A stretch of 64,000 bases of DNA. Origin: Sinorhizobium fredii (lineage in GTDB: Bacteria; Pseudomonadota; Alphaproteobacteria; Rhizobiales; Rhizobiaceae). Positions 27,764 to 36,968 of this stretch are shown here, in pieces. The position numbers and the translations under genes were made by a program. The stretch is from positions 1,446,501 through 1,510,500 of the forward strand of contig NZ_CP024307.1 in NCBI RefSeq assembly GCF_002944405.1. The letters run 5' to 3'. Each line of letters opens with the position of its first letter. Position 1 is the stretch's first letter. Below the pieces are notes generated by a model. The model was not told the DNA's origin and did no database searches. It saw only the letters and a list, made by a program, of their open reading frames with translations.

Positions 27764-28733
27764 AAAGGCAAGCGGGCGCGGCAGCGCCCAACAGAAACTC
27801 CTGGCCTTTGCCAGCCTGATCGTTCTGGTCATCGGCTTCTCCTTGGCGAGCCCGAATTTCTTCCAGGTGTCCAACATCATGGCCATCCTGCAGGCGACCT
27901 CCGTCAATGGCGTGCTGGCGGTCGGTGTGACGCTGATCATCATTACCGGCGGCATCGACCTGTCGATCGGTACGCTAATGACCTTCTGCGCCGTCATGAC
28001 CGGCGTAGTGCTGACCTGGGGCGGCCTGCCGCTGCCGCTCGGCGTGCTGGCGGCGGTCGGCACGGGGGCGGCCTGCGGGCTGGTGTCCGGCAGCCTGGTG
28101 GCGCGTATGCGCATTCCGCCCTTCATCGCCACGCTCGGCATGATGCTGGTGTTGAAGGGCCTGTCGCTGATCGTTACCGGCACCAAGCCGATCTATTTCA
28201 ACGATACGCCCGGCTTCACCACCATCGCGCAGGGCTCGCTGATCGGCGAGGTGATCCCGGCCTTCCCGGTGCCGAACGGTGTCTTAATGCTTTTCATCGT
28301 GGCCGGTGCCGCCGCCTGGATGCTGGGGCGCACCGTGCTCGGCCGCTACACTTTCGCGCTCGGTTCGAACGAAGAGGCGGTGCGGCTGTCCGGCGTCAAC
28401 ACCGATTTCTGGAAGATCGCGATCTACACGCTCTCGGGCGCCGTCTGCGGCATTGCCGGCCTTCTCATTGCCAGCCGCCTGAATTCCGCCCAGCCGGCGC
28501 TCGGCCTCGGCTACGAGCTGGAAGCCATTGCGGCGGTGGTGATCGGCGGCACCAGCCTGTCGGGCGGGCGCGGCACGATCGTGGGCACGCTGATCGGCGC
28601 ACTGATCATGTCGGTGCTCACCAACGGCTTGCGCGTCCTGTCGGTCGCGCCGGAATGGCAGACGGTCGTGACCGGCGTGATCATCATCGTCGCCGTTTAT
28701 GCAGACCAGATGCGCCGGCGCGAGCGGAAATAG
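27756..28733 (+). CDS. sugar ABC transporter permease (RbsC type)
   Basis: A 325-residue CUT2 permease with about eight to ten hydrophobic segments. It carries the family motifs [13 protein letters not shown] near residue 66, GNPxxx-type loop [15 protein letters not shown], and the ATPase-contact region [41 protein letters not shown]. The start overlaps the ATPase gene, implying coupled translation. One permease gene implies a homodimer in the membrane. Confidence 0.93.
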   Translation: MGEKASGRGSAQQKLLAFASLIVLVIGFSLASPNFFQVSNIMAILQATSVNGVLAVGVTLIIITGGIDLSIGTLMTFCAVMTGVVLTWGGLPLPLGVLAAVGTGAACGLVSGSLVARMRIPPFIATLGMMLVLKGLSLIVTGTKPIYFNDTPGFTTIAQGSLIGEVIPAFPVPNGVLMLFIVAGAAAWMLGRTVLGRYTFALGSNEEAVRLSGVNTDFWKIAIYTLSGAVCGIAGLLIASRLNSAQPALGLGYELEAIAAVVIGGTSLSGGRGTIVGTLIGALIMSVLTNGLRVLSVAPEWQTVVTGVIIIVAVYADQMRRRERK

Positions 28734-28800
28734 CCGGCAACGAGGCCGCTGATTTCCCACGGTCGAAAATTTCATGCAGTAGTGAACACAAGGAGGAAAC

Positions 28801-29745
28801 ATGTTCACGAGACGGACTCTACTGAGTGCAGTTGCAGCAATTTCGCTGCTCGGTGCAGCGACAGGGGCAAGCGCACAGGACAAGCTCTATGTGCCGCTTA
28901 TTTCCAAGGGCTTCCAACACCAGTTCTGGCAGGCCGTTAAGGCTGGCGCCGACCAGGCGGGAGCCGAATTCGGCGTCGAGGTAACGTTCGAGGGGCCGGA
29001 CAACGAAAGCCAGGTTGACAAGCAGATCGACATGCTGGCAGCCGCCCTCGCCAAGAAGCCGGCGGCCATCGGCTTCGCCGCCCTCGACAGCCAGGCGGCA
29101 ATTCCGCTGCTGAAGCAGGCGAAGGAGGCCAACATTCCGGTCATCGCCTTCGATTCCGGCGTTGACAGCGATATCCCCGTTGCGACGGCATCGACTAACA
29201 ACGTCGCCGCAGCGGCGCTCGCAGCCGACACGCTCGCCGAACTGATCGGCGATGCCGGCAAAGTCGCCGTTGTCGCCCACGACCAGACCTCGCGCACCGG
29301 TGTTGATCGTCGCGACGGCTTTGTCAACCGGATGAAGGAAGCGCATCCTAACATCGAGATCGTTGCGATCGAGTACGGCGGCGGCGACCATTTGAAATCG
29401 ACGGAGATCACCAAGGCGATCCTGACAGCCAATCCCGATATCAAGGGCATCTTCGGCACGAACGAGGGCTCGGCGGTCGGCGTGGTCAACGGCGTGAAGG
29501 AATCCGGCGCCAAGATCGTGATCATCGGCTACGATTCCGGCAAGGCGCAGAAGGATGCAATCCGCGAGGGCTTGATGGCAGGCGCGATCACTCAGAACCC
29601 GGTGGGTATCGGCTACGAGACGGTCAAGGCCGCCGTCGCTGCTTCCAAGGGTGAGAAGGTCGAGAAGAACATCGATACCGGCTTCTACTGGTATGACAAG
29701 ACCAATATCGACGACCCGGAAATCTCCGCAGTCCTCTACGATTGA
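28801..29745 (+). CDS. sugar ABC transporter substrate-binding protein (RbsB type)
   Basis: A 314-residue periplasmic type I binding protein with a signal peptide (MFTRRTLLSAVAAISLLGAATGASAQ). The mature part has the RbsB-like start LYVPLISKGFQHQFWQAVKAGADQAG, a hinge segment PVIAFDSGVDSD and GIFGTNEGSAVGVVNGV. The ribosome site AGGAGG is strong and a hairpin follows the stop, consistent with the excess of binding protein such systems need. Probable ligand is L-fucose, by context only. Confidence 0.92.
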   Translation: MFTRRTLLSAVAAISLLGAATGASAQDKLYVPLISKGFQHQFWQAVKAGADQAGAEFGVEVTFEGPDNESQVDKQIDMLAAALAKKPAAIGFAALDSQAAIPLLKQAKEANIPVIAFDSGVDSDIPVATASTNNVAAAALAADTLAELIGDAGKVAVVAHDQTSRTGVDRRDGFVNRMKEAHPNIEIVAIEYGGGDHLKSTEITKAILTANPDIKGIFGTNEGSAVGVVNGVKESGAKIVIIGYDSGKAQKDAIREGLMAGAITQNPVGIGYETVKAAVAASKGEKVEKNIDTGFYWYDKTNIDDPEISAVLYD

Positions 29746-29758
29746 TCACACCATCCAA

Positions 29759-29780
29759 CCCGGAGACCAAACTCTCCGGG
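29759..29780 (+). terminator. intercistronic hairpin after the sugar-binding protein gene
   Basis: CCCGGAGA (29759-29766) and TCTCCGGG (29773-29780) form a perfect 8-bp stem with a 6-base loop, 14 bp after the binding-protein stop. Only TCCTCT follows, so it is probably a partial terminator or a 3'-end stabiliser that raises binding-protein mRNA over the distal enzyme genes. Confidence 0.6.
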
Positions 29781-29800
29781 TCCTCTATCGAGACGGCAAA

Positions 29801-30643
29801 ATGAAACTTCTTCGCTATGGCCCCGTCGGGCGGGAAAAGCCCGGTCTCCTCGACCACGATGGTCGTATCCGTGATATCTCCGGGTATGCAGCCGACATTG
29901 CTGGCGACGTGTTGTTGCCGGAGAACCTCAGCCGACTAGCGGCACTCGATGTCTCCAGCTTGCCCCTGGTCGAAGGGAATCCCCGAATCGGGCCCTGCGT
30001 CGGCCGCGTCGGCAAGTTCATCTGCATCGGCCTCAACTATGCCGACCACGCCGCCGAAACCGGCGCCGAGATCCCCAAGGAGCCGGTGGTCTTCAACAAA
30101 TGGACCAGCGCTATCTGCGGCCCGAACGACGACGTCGAAATCCCGCGCGGCTCGGTCAAGACCGACTGGGAAGTGGAACTCGGCATCGTTATCGGCAAGG
30201 GTGGCCGCTATATCGAGGAGGCGGATGCGCTGTCGCATGTTGCCGGCTATTGCGTCGTCAACGACGTATCCGAGCGCGAATGGCAGATCGAGCGCGGCGG
30301 CACCTGGGACAAGGGCAAGGGCTGCGACACGTTCGGCCCGATCGGCCCCTGGCTGGTGACGCCGGACGAAGTCCCCGATGTCGGCAATCTGAAAATGTGG
30401 CTGGAGGTCGACGGCCATCGCTACCAGAACGGCTCGACCGCGACGATGATATTCGGCGTGGCCCATATCATCAGCTATCTCACACGCTTCCTATCCCTGC
30501 AGCCCGGCGACGTGATTTCCAGCGGGACGCCGCCCGGCGTCGGGCTCGGTCAGATTCCCCCTGTCTTCCTGAAGGGCGGCGAGACGATTCGGCTCGGCAT
30601 CGAAGGACTAGGCGAGCAAACGCAGAAGGTTATCAAGACATGA
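29801..30643 (+). CDS. FAH-family 2,4-diketo-3-deoxy-L-fuconate hydrolase
   Basis: The 280-residue protein has the fumarylacetoacetate hydrolase fold: IGLNYADHAAETGAEIPKEPVVFNKW, the metal-binding TDWEVELGIVIGKGG, NDVSEREWQ, KGCDTFGPIGPWLVTPDEV and SSGTPPGVGLG. In the non-phosphorylative L-fucose route an FAH-family enzyme cleaves 2,4-diketo-3-deoxy-L-fuconate to pyruvate and L-lactate. Its position directly before the fuconate dehydratase gene (ATGA overlap) supports that reading. Ureidoglycolate lyase-like or acylpyruvase activity is the alternative. Confidence 0.85.
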   Translation: MKLLRYGPVGREKPGLLDHDGRIRDISGYAADIAGDVLLPENLSRLAALDVSSLPLVEGNPRIGPCVGRVGKFICIGLNYADHAAETGAEIPKEPVVFNKWTSAICGPNDDVEIPRGSVKTDWEVELGIVIGKGGRYIEEADALSHVAGYCVVNDVSEREWQIERGGTWDKGKGCDTFGPIGPWLVTPDEVPDVGNLKMWLEVDGHRYQNGSTATMIFGVAHIISYLTRFLSLQPGDVISSGTPPGVGLGQIPPVFLKGGETIRLGIEGLGEQTQKVIKT

Positions 30644-31914
30644 AGATTACTGGTCTTCGCACCGTCGACGTGCGCTTCCCGACAAGCCAGCACCTGGATG
30701 GGTCTGACGCGATGAACCCCGATCCAGACTATTCTGCCGCGTATGTGGTCCTGGAGACGGACGGTCCGCACGAAGGCCACGGTCTCACCTTTACTATCGG
30801 CCGCGGCAACGAGATTTGCGTGGCGGCCATCGAAGCACTGCGTCCGCTGGTCGTTGGCCTCGACATGAACTGGATCGCGCAGGACATGGGGCGCTTTTGG
30901 CGGCATGTAACGTCCGATAGCCAGCTTCGCTGGATTGGCCCCGACAAGGGAGCCATCCATCTCGCAACGGGCGCGGTCGTGAATGCGGCCTGGGACCTTT
31001 GGGCGAAAATCGAGGGCAAGCCGGTCTGGCGGCTGGTTGCGGATATGTCGCCTGAGGAGCTCGTTCGCTGCATCGATTTCCGTTACCTCACCGATTGCAT
31101 TACGCCGGAATGGGCGCTCAGCTTCCTGACGGAGCAGGCTCGGGAAAAGCAAGAGCGCACCGCCATCCTGAAGGCGGAGGGCTATCCCTGTTATACGACT
31201 TCAGCCGGTTGGCTCGGTTATGACGACGCCAAGCTGCGCCGCCTGTGCCGTGAGGCGGTTGATGCGGGCTTCCGCCACGTCAAGATGAAGGTCGGCCGCG
31301 ATATCGAGGACGACATTCGCCGCCTTACCATCGCGCGCGACGAGGTCGGGCCGGACGTCAATCTGATGATCGACGCCAATCAGGTCTGGGAAGTCGACCA
31401 GGCGATTGACTGGGTGAAGAAGCTTGCCTTCGTTAACCCTTGGTTCATCGAAGAACCGACAAGCCCTGATGATGTGGAGGGCCATCGCATGATACGGGAG
31501 GGCGTTTCCCCCGTGCAGGTTGCGACCGGCGAGATGTGCCAGAACCGCATCCTGTTCAAGCAGTTCATCATGCGGGGCGCTATCGATGTGGTGCAGATCG
31601 ACAGTTGCCGTCTGGGCGGGCTGAACGAAGTCCTGGCCGTGATGCTGATGGCAGCCAAATACGGCCTGAAGGTTTGCCCCCATGCGGGTGGCGTCGGCCT
31701 TTGCGAGTATGTGCAGCACATGTCCATGATCGATTACCTCTGCATCGCCGGAACACGGGAGGGACGGGTGATCGAGTTTGTCGATCATCTTCACGAGCAC
31801 TTCATCAATCCATGTGTCGTCCGCGGCGCTGCCTACATGCCGCCGCAGGCCCCCGGTTTCTCGATCGAGATGAAGCCGGAGAGTCTCGAAAACTACCGTT
31901 TCAGAGGCGCATGA
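30640..31914 (+). CDS. fucD: L-fuconate dehydratase
   Basis: The 424-residue enolase-superfamily enzyme starts TVDVRFPTSQHLDGSDAMNP and contains SQLRWIGPDKGAIH, both hallmarks of fuconate dehydratase. Catalytic residues are in place: base Lys217 in KMK, metal ligands Asp245 (IDANQ), Glu271 (IEEPTSPDD) and Glu298 (TGEMCQN), and the second acid/base His348 in HAGGVGLCE. It dehydrates L-fuconate to 2-keto-3-deoxy-L-fuconate. The start overlaps the previous stop as ATGA, and its own stop overlaps the next start. Confidence 0.94.
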   Translation: MKITGLRTVDVRFPTSQHLDGSDAMNPDPDYSAAYVVLETDGPHEGHGLTFTIGRGNEICVAAIEALRPLVVGLDMNWIAQDMGRFWRHVTSDSQLRWIGPDKGAIHLATGAVVNAAWDLWAKIEGKPVWRLVADMSPEELVRCIDFRYLTDCITPEWALSFLTEQAREKQERTAILKAEGYPCYTTSAGWLGYDDAKLRRLCREAVDAGFRHVKMKVGRDIEDDIRRLTIARDEVGPDVNLMIDANQVWEVDQAIDWVKKLAFVNPWFIEEPTSPDDVEGHRMIREGVSPVQVATGEMCQNRILFKQFIMRGAIDVVQIDSCRLGGLNEVLAVMLMAAKYGLKVCPHAGGVGLCEYVQHMSMIDYLCIAGTREGRVIEFVDHLHEHFINPCVVRGAAYMPPQAPGFSIEMKPESLENYRFRGA

Positions 31915-32702
31915 TGGATCTCCATCTGCAAGGCAAGGTCGTCGTGGTAACCGGTGGCGGCTCGGGTATCGGTGCCGGTATAACGGAGGTTCTTTCTGAG
32001 GAAGGCGCGCGGCCGGTCATTGTCGCCCGGCGGTCGCCTGATCCGGATTGGCTTAGCCGGACCGGTGCAGATTTTGTGCAGGCAGAACTCTCCAATGATG
32101 ATGCCTGCCGGTCTGCGATCGAGACCGTGCGGTCTCGACACGGTACTGTCTACGGCCTCGTCAACAATGCCGGCGCGAATGATGGGGTCGGCATTGACCG
32201 GGGCCCGGCTGCCTTTCGCGAAAGCCTGAACCAAAATCTCGTCCATTACTATACGATGGTCCACGCGCTCAGGGACGATCTGCGGGCAACGCACGGCGCC
32301 ATTGTCAACATCAGTTCCAAGACAGCCTTGACCGGTCAGGGCGGCACCTCGGCCTACGTTGCCGCCAAAGCCGCCCAACTCGGGCTTACCCGCGAATGGG
32401 CTGTCGAATTTCTGCCTGACCAGGTCCGCGTAAATGCCATCGTCGTCGCGGAGGTAATGACACCGCTCTACAGGCGCTGGCTGGATACCTTGCCTGACGG
32501 CGAAGCAACACTCCAACAAATCGTACGCCGCATTCCGTTGGGCCACCGCATGACGACGGCACGCGAAATCGCCGACACTTGTGCGTTCCTGTTGTCGAGC
32601 CGCGCCAGCCATATGACGGGGCAGTGGCTGTTCCCCGATGGCGGCTACACCCATCTTGACCGCGCCATTGGCGGGACTTTCGAAAAAGCTCCCGATCAGT
32701 GA
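31914..32702 (+). CDS. L-fucose dehydrogenase (SDR family)
   Basis: A 262-residue short-chain dehydrogenase with TGGGSGIG at 13-20, NNAGANDGVGID, the active site NISSKTAL...YVAAK and the tail TGQWLFPDGGYTHLDRAI. The segments NDGVGID, ALTGQGGTSAY and the THLDRA ending match the L-fucose dehydrogenase group known from Burkholderia and Xanthomonas. It oxidises L-fucose to L-fucono-lactone with NAD(P)+. Either of two overlapping ATGs (31911, 31914) can start it. It is the last gene of the operon; no strong terminator follows. Confidence 0.87.
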   Translation: MDLHLQGKVVVVTGGGSGIGAGITEVLSEEGARPVIVARRSPDPDWLSRTGADFVQAELSNDDACRSAIETVRSRHGTVYGLVNNAGANDGVGIDRGPAAFRESLNQNLVHYYTMVHALRDDLRATHGAIVNISSKTALTGQGGTSAYVAAKAAQLGLTREWAVEFLPDQVRVNAIVVAEVMTPLYRRWLDTLPDGEATLQQIVRRIPLGHRMTTAREIADTCAFLLSSRASHMTGQWLFPDGGYTHLDRAIGGTFEKAPDQ

Positions 32703-33129
32703 ACTGGCTTGTGGCCACGCGGGTTGCAGGTGTCACAATTTCCACGATTAATCGCCGGGACGGCGGACGACGAGTCACCTGCAGGCGCAATACCTCCTTC
32801 GAGAGTTGATCTTCTGCCGAGCGCGCTGCGCGACCTGAGCGAGGTCGACATGTCGGTCACCGTCGTGGGCCAGAAACTTGGTCGCATTGGACGTAAGTGT
32901 GCCACTTGAGAAAAGCATCACATAGCGTTGATTTATCGGGCTTTTTCGATTTGGGAAGTTTATCCGGTCTCGCGCGGCGCGTCTTCTTTCCGATGTTTAG
33001 AAGAGGCCGGGACCTTGCCGTCCGGGCGGACGCAATTAAGTCTTGCGCAAATGCCGCGAAACCCTTAAACGGCTGCACAAACCGGCCTCGCCGGCTGATC
33101 CATCGTATTTGACCACAGGAAGCGTACCC
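32703..33129. other. intergenic region between the fucose operon and tufB
   Basis: The 427 bp contain no recognised gene. The longest frame (32709-32909, 66 codons) lacks a ribosome site and family features. The tufB promoter must lie here; a CTTGCC box with a weak -10 (TAAGTC) 17 bases later sits in the 33014-33042 region, but it is not convincing. The left part may be scar sequence from the insertion that brought in the fucose genes. Confidence 0.5.
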
Positions 33130-34305
<1,176 letters not shown>

Positions 34306-34350
34306 CGATCGGAAAGGCGATGCCGTAAGCTGCCGACGGCGGCAAGGAAG

Positions 34351-34380
34351 GTGCAAATGGTGCGCAAGCGCGATTTGCAC
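34351..34380 (+). repeat. palindrome in tuf tail repeat, copy 1
   Basis: GTGCAAAT and ATTTGCAC form an 8-bp stem around a GC-rich core GGTGCGCAAGCGCG that can extend it. The same hairpin is at 34460-34489. Confidence 0.8.
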
Positions 34381-34459
34381 GCGGCGCCGGCATCGTCGCC
34401 TCCATCGTCGAGTAACGGTCGGAAAGGCGATGCCGTGAGCTGCCGAGGCAGCAAGGAAG

Positions 34460-34489
34460 GTGCAAATGGCGCGCAAGCGCGATTTGCAC
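34460..34489 (+). repeat. palindrome in tuf tail repeat, copy 2
   Basis: Second copy of the GTGCAAAT/ATTTGCAC hairpin. Here the core reads GGCGCGCAAGCGCG, a T-to-C change that restores CGCG/CGCG pairing relative to copy 1. Confidence 0.8.
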
Positions 34490-34533
34490 GCGGCGCCGGC
34501 ATCGTCGAGTAATTCGGGCTTTTGCCGGTTTTC

Positions 34534-34568
34534 AAGGACCCCGCGGGCAACCGCGGGGTCCTTTGTTT
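34534..34568 (+). terminator. tufB terminator
   Basis: AAGGACCCCGCGG (34534-34546) pairs with CCGCGGGGTCCTT (34551-34563) around a GCAA-type loop and is followed by TTTGTTT. It is a strong rho-independent terminator placed after the tail repeats, so the repeats are transcribed as 3' UTR. Confidence 0.88.
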
Positions 34569-34650
34569 CTGCTGTTCGCCGCCGTCGCAACTTGAATGTG
34601 TCTCGCCGGAGTGGCAGGCTCCTGCGTCGTCAGAGGCGGAGGAGCAGATC

Positions 34651-35580
34651 GTGAAGAAGCGGATTCTCTTTACCGGTGGCGCCGGTAAGGCCGGCCGGCA
34701 TGCCGTGCCCTATCTCGTCGAAGCCGGCTATGAAGTGCACAATGTCGACCTTGTTCCGCTCGACAGCCCCGGCGTCACCAACCTGATCGCCGACATCACC
34801 GACAGCGGCCAGATGTTCAACGCGCTGTCGATGCATCGGGATTTTCCCGACATGGAACAGGCCAGGGGGGAACAGAGCCGCGCGGATCAGGGCAGGGGGC
34901 CGCAACCCTTCGATGCCGTGGTCCACTTCGCGGCCATTCCACGCATCCTCATCAAGCCGGACAACGAGACCTTCCGGGTCAATGTGATGGGCACCTACAA
35001 CGTCATCGAGGCGGCGGTGAAGCTCGGCATCCGCAAGATCATCGTCGCGTCGAGCGAGACCACCTACGGGGTCTGCTTTGCCGAGGGGCATCGCGACTTC
35101 CACAGCTTTCCGCTGGAGGAGGACTACGACGTCGATCCGATGGATTCCTACGGGCTCTCCAAAGTGGTAAACGAAAAGACCGCCCGCGCCTTTGCGGAGC
35201 GGTCCGGCTTCGATATCTATGCACTGCGCATCGGCAACGTGATCGAGCCGCACGAATACGAACGCTTTCCCCACTTTTTCGCGCATCCGGAGATCCGCAA
35301 GCGGATTGCCTGGAGCTATATCGATGCGCGCGACCTGGGGCAGATCGTCAAGCTTTGCATCGAAAAGGACGGGCTCGGCTTCGCGGTCTTCAACGCCTGC
35401 AACGACACCGTGTCGGCCAACACGCCGACCCGCGAGCTCGCCAGGCAGTTCTATCCGAACGTGCCCTTCACCAGAGAGATCGGCGAGTTCGAGGGGCTTC
35501 TGTCGAACCGAAAGATCCGCGAGGTCCTCGGCTTCAAGGAGGAGCATGATTGGCGGAAATATGTGCAGCCTGGCACGTAG
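34651..35580 (+). CDS. NAD-dependent epimerase/dehydratase family protein
   Basis: A 309-residue extended short-chain dehydrogenase. The N-terminal Rossmann motif is FTGGAGKAGRHAV, followed by Asp in VHNVDLV, the active site ASSETTYGV and SYGLSKVVNEK (YxxxK), and a C-terminal substrate domain. It starts at GTG 34651 after GGAGGAG; the upstream ATG lies in the tuf terminator region. A hydrophilic insert (EQARGEQSRADQGRG, near residue 70) interrupts the fold. The nucleotide-sugar or uronate substrate is unknown. It sits between tufB and tRNA-Trp. Confidence 0.85.
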   Translation: MKKRILFTGGAGKAGRHAVPYLVEAGYEVHNVDLVPLDSPGVTNLIADITDSGQMFNALSMHRDFPDMEQARGEQSRADQGRGPQPFDAVVHFAAIPRILIKPDNETFRVNVMGTYNVIEAAVKLGIRKIIVASSETTYGVCFAEGHRDFHSFPLEEDYDVDPMDSYGLSKVVNEKTARAFAERSGFDIYALRIGNVIEPHEYERFPHFFAHPEIRKRIAWSYIDARDLGQIVKLCIEKDGLGFAVFNACNDTVSANTPTRELARQFYPNVPFTREIGEFEGLLSNRKIREVLGFKEEHDWRKYVQPGT

Positions 35581-35654
35581 CGGCTGCGCGCTGGGGTAGC
35601 CTACGGCCATGAGAAACTTTTCTTGGCACTTTTTGCTCTTTTGTTGCAAATGCG

Positions 35655-35683
35655 CTTGAAAGCATCCGGCAAACTGAATAAGA
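35655..35683 (+). promoter_or_regulatory. candidate tRNA-Trp promoter
   Basis: CTTGAA (35655-35660), 17 bases, then ATAAGA (35678-35683). This lies about 50 bp upstream of the tRNA. Confidence 0.45.
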
Positions 35684-35730
35684 AGCCGCAGTCTCGAGGA
35701 TGCAGCCGGTCACGGTTGTGTGTCTCGTCT

Positions 35731-35806
<76 letters not shown>

Positions 35807-35884
35807 TTTTCCCTCCTTCTTGCCCTGTTGTTTGACTTCGGCCAGAATGTGCGGGACGGGCGGCGCGGCCGTTCATATATTCAC

Positions 35885-35930
35885 AAAAAAGACCGATCGG
35901 CTCTTGTGGTTTTTGGAATCGGTCTTTATG
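35885..35930 (+). terminator. hairpin between tRNA-Trp and secE, overlapping a candidate secE promoter
   Basis: AAAGACCGAT (35888-35897) and ATCGGTCTTT (35918-35927) form a 10-bp stem with a 20-base loop, ending in TTTATG. Within it CTTGTG (35903-35908) and TTATGT (35926-35931), 17 bases apart, resemble a promoter. The element may end the tRNA transcript and start the secE-nusG one. Confidence 0.45.
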
Positions 35931-36003
35931 TAGGGTCCAAACAGACACGCGGTGCGTGGGGCTGACACATCGGCTTTACGCGCCGTAATGGCGTGAGCAT
36001 TTT

Positions 36004-36204
36004 ATGGCATCCAAAACGAATCCGTTCACGTTTCTGCAGCAAGTACGCTCCGAAACGTCAAAAGTGACTTGGCCTTCGCGGCGCGAGACGACGATCTCGA
36101 CGCTGATGGTCTTCGTCATGGTCTCTTTTGCCGCCGCCTTCTTCTTTGGTGCGGACCAGTTGATGGGTTGGCTGATGAGCCTGATCCTCAACGTTGGCGC
36201 TTGA
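36004..36204 (+). CDS. secE: preprotein translocase subunit SecE
   Basis: The short (66-residue) single-span form of SecE found outside enterobacteria. A cytoplasmic amphipathic helix (FLQQVRSETSKVTWPSRRETTIST) carries the conserved WPSRxET motif, followed by one transmembrane segment (LMVFVMVSFAAAFFFGADQLMGWLM). It clamps SecY in the SecYEG channel. It is followed by nusG after 17 bp. Confidence 0.96.
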   Translation: MASKTNPFTFLQQVRSETSKVTWPSRRETTISTLMVFVMVSFAAAFFFGADQLMGWLMSLILNVGA

Positions 36205-36221
36205 TTTGGGTGGAGGGTTAG

Positions 36222-36752
36222 ATGGCTGCGCGCTGGTACATCGTTCACGCCTATTCAAATTTCGAGAAGAAGGTCGCCGAATCGATCGAGGAGAAGGCGA
36301 GGCAGAAGGGTCTCTCGCATCTGTTTGAGAAGATTCTCGTTCCGACCGAGAAAGTCGTTGAGGTCCGTCGCGGCCGCAAGGTCGATTCCGAGCGGAAGTT
36401 CTTCCCGGGCTACGTTCTCGTGCGGGCGAATTTGACGGACGAGGCTTACCACCTCATCAAGAACACGCCGAAGGTCACCGGTTTTCTTGGCACCGACAGC
36501 AAGCCGGTGCCGATCCCGGACCATGAGGCGGATCGGATCCTCGGTCAGGTCCAGGATGGCGTCGAGCGTCCGAAGCCTTCGGTCTCGTTTGAAATCGGCG
36601 AGCAGGTCCGCGTGTCGGATGGGCCATTCGCCTCCTTCAACGGCATCGTGCAGGATGTCGACGAGGAGCGCTCGCGCCTGAAGGTCGAGGTGTCGATCTT
36701 CGGCCGCGCCACGCCGGTCGAGCTGGAATACGGCCAGGTCGAGAAGGTCTGA
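36222..36752 (+). CDS. nusG: transcription termination/antitermination protein NusG
   Basis: The 176-residue protein has an NGN domain that binds RNA polymerase (RWYIVHAYSNFEKKVAESI..., FFPGYVLVRANLTDEAYHLIKNTPKVTGFLG) and a C-terminal KOW domain (FEIGEQVRVSDGPFASFNGIVQDVDEERSRLKVEVSIFGRATPVEL). The latter contacts Rho or S10. It is cotranscribed with secE. Confidence 0.98.
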   Translation: MAARWYIVHAYSNFEKKVAESIEEKARQKGLSHLFEKILVPTEKVVEVRRGRKVDSERKFFPGYVLVRANLTDEAYHLIKNTPKVTGFLGTDSKPVPIPDHEADRILGQVQDGVERPKPSVSFEIGEQVRVSDGPFASFNGIVQDVDEERSRLKVEVSIFGRATPVELEYGQVEKV

Positions 36753-36968
36753 AAGAACGCAAGCTTATGAGAATGGGCAGGCTGACATGTCGGCCTGCTC
36801 CGGCGGAGTGATCCGCATGCGCGTGGGAGGGAGCCGGTCTTAGCCAGACCGGTCTATCCGCACCACGCAACCGCAGCCGCCGGTCAACCGACCGGCAAGG
36901 AGCCGGGCAACCGGCTGAACAGTTCCCGCTTCCGGTTTGCCGGGTGGGGCAAAGAGAGGCAGAGAGAA
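36753..36968 (+). promoter_or_regulatory. rplK leader with several hairpins (possible L1 control region)
   Basis: The 216 bases before rplK contain GCAGGC/GCCTGC near 36778, CCGGTCT (36834-36840)/AGACCGG (36846-36852), and further GCCGG/CCGGC stems up to about 36925. In E. coli L1 represses rplKA by binding the rplK leader, so a structured leader is expected. The L1 site itself is not pinned down. Confidence 0.4.

Noticed and set aside
24377..32730. tRNA-Gly as an integration site, with ACGCGGGTT near 32717 as the second attachment half.
   Set aside because: The match is nine bases, no integrase gene is present, and tRNA-targeted islands usually repeat 15 or more bases of the tRNA 3' end.
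32709..32909. A 66-codon frame between the fucose operon and tufB.
   Set aside because: No ribosome site and no coding-like composition. A minus-strand frame of equal length overlaps it, so neither is supported.
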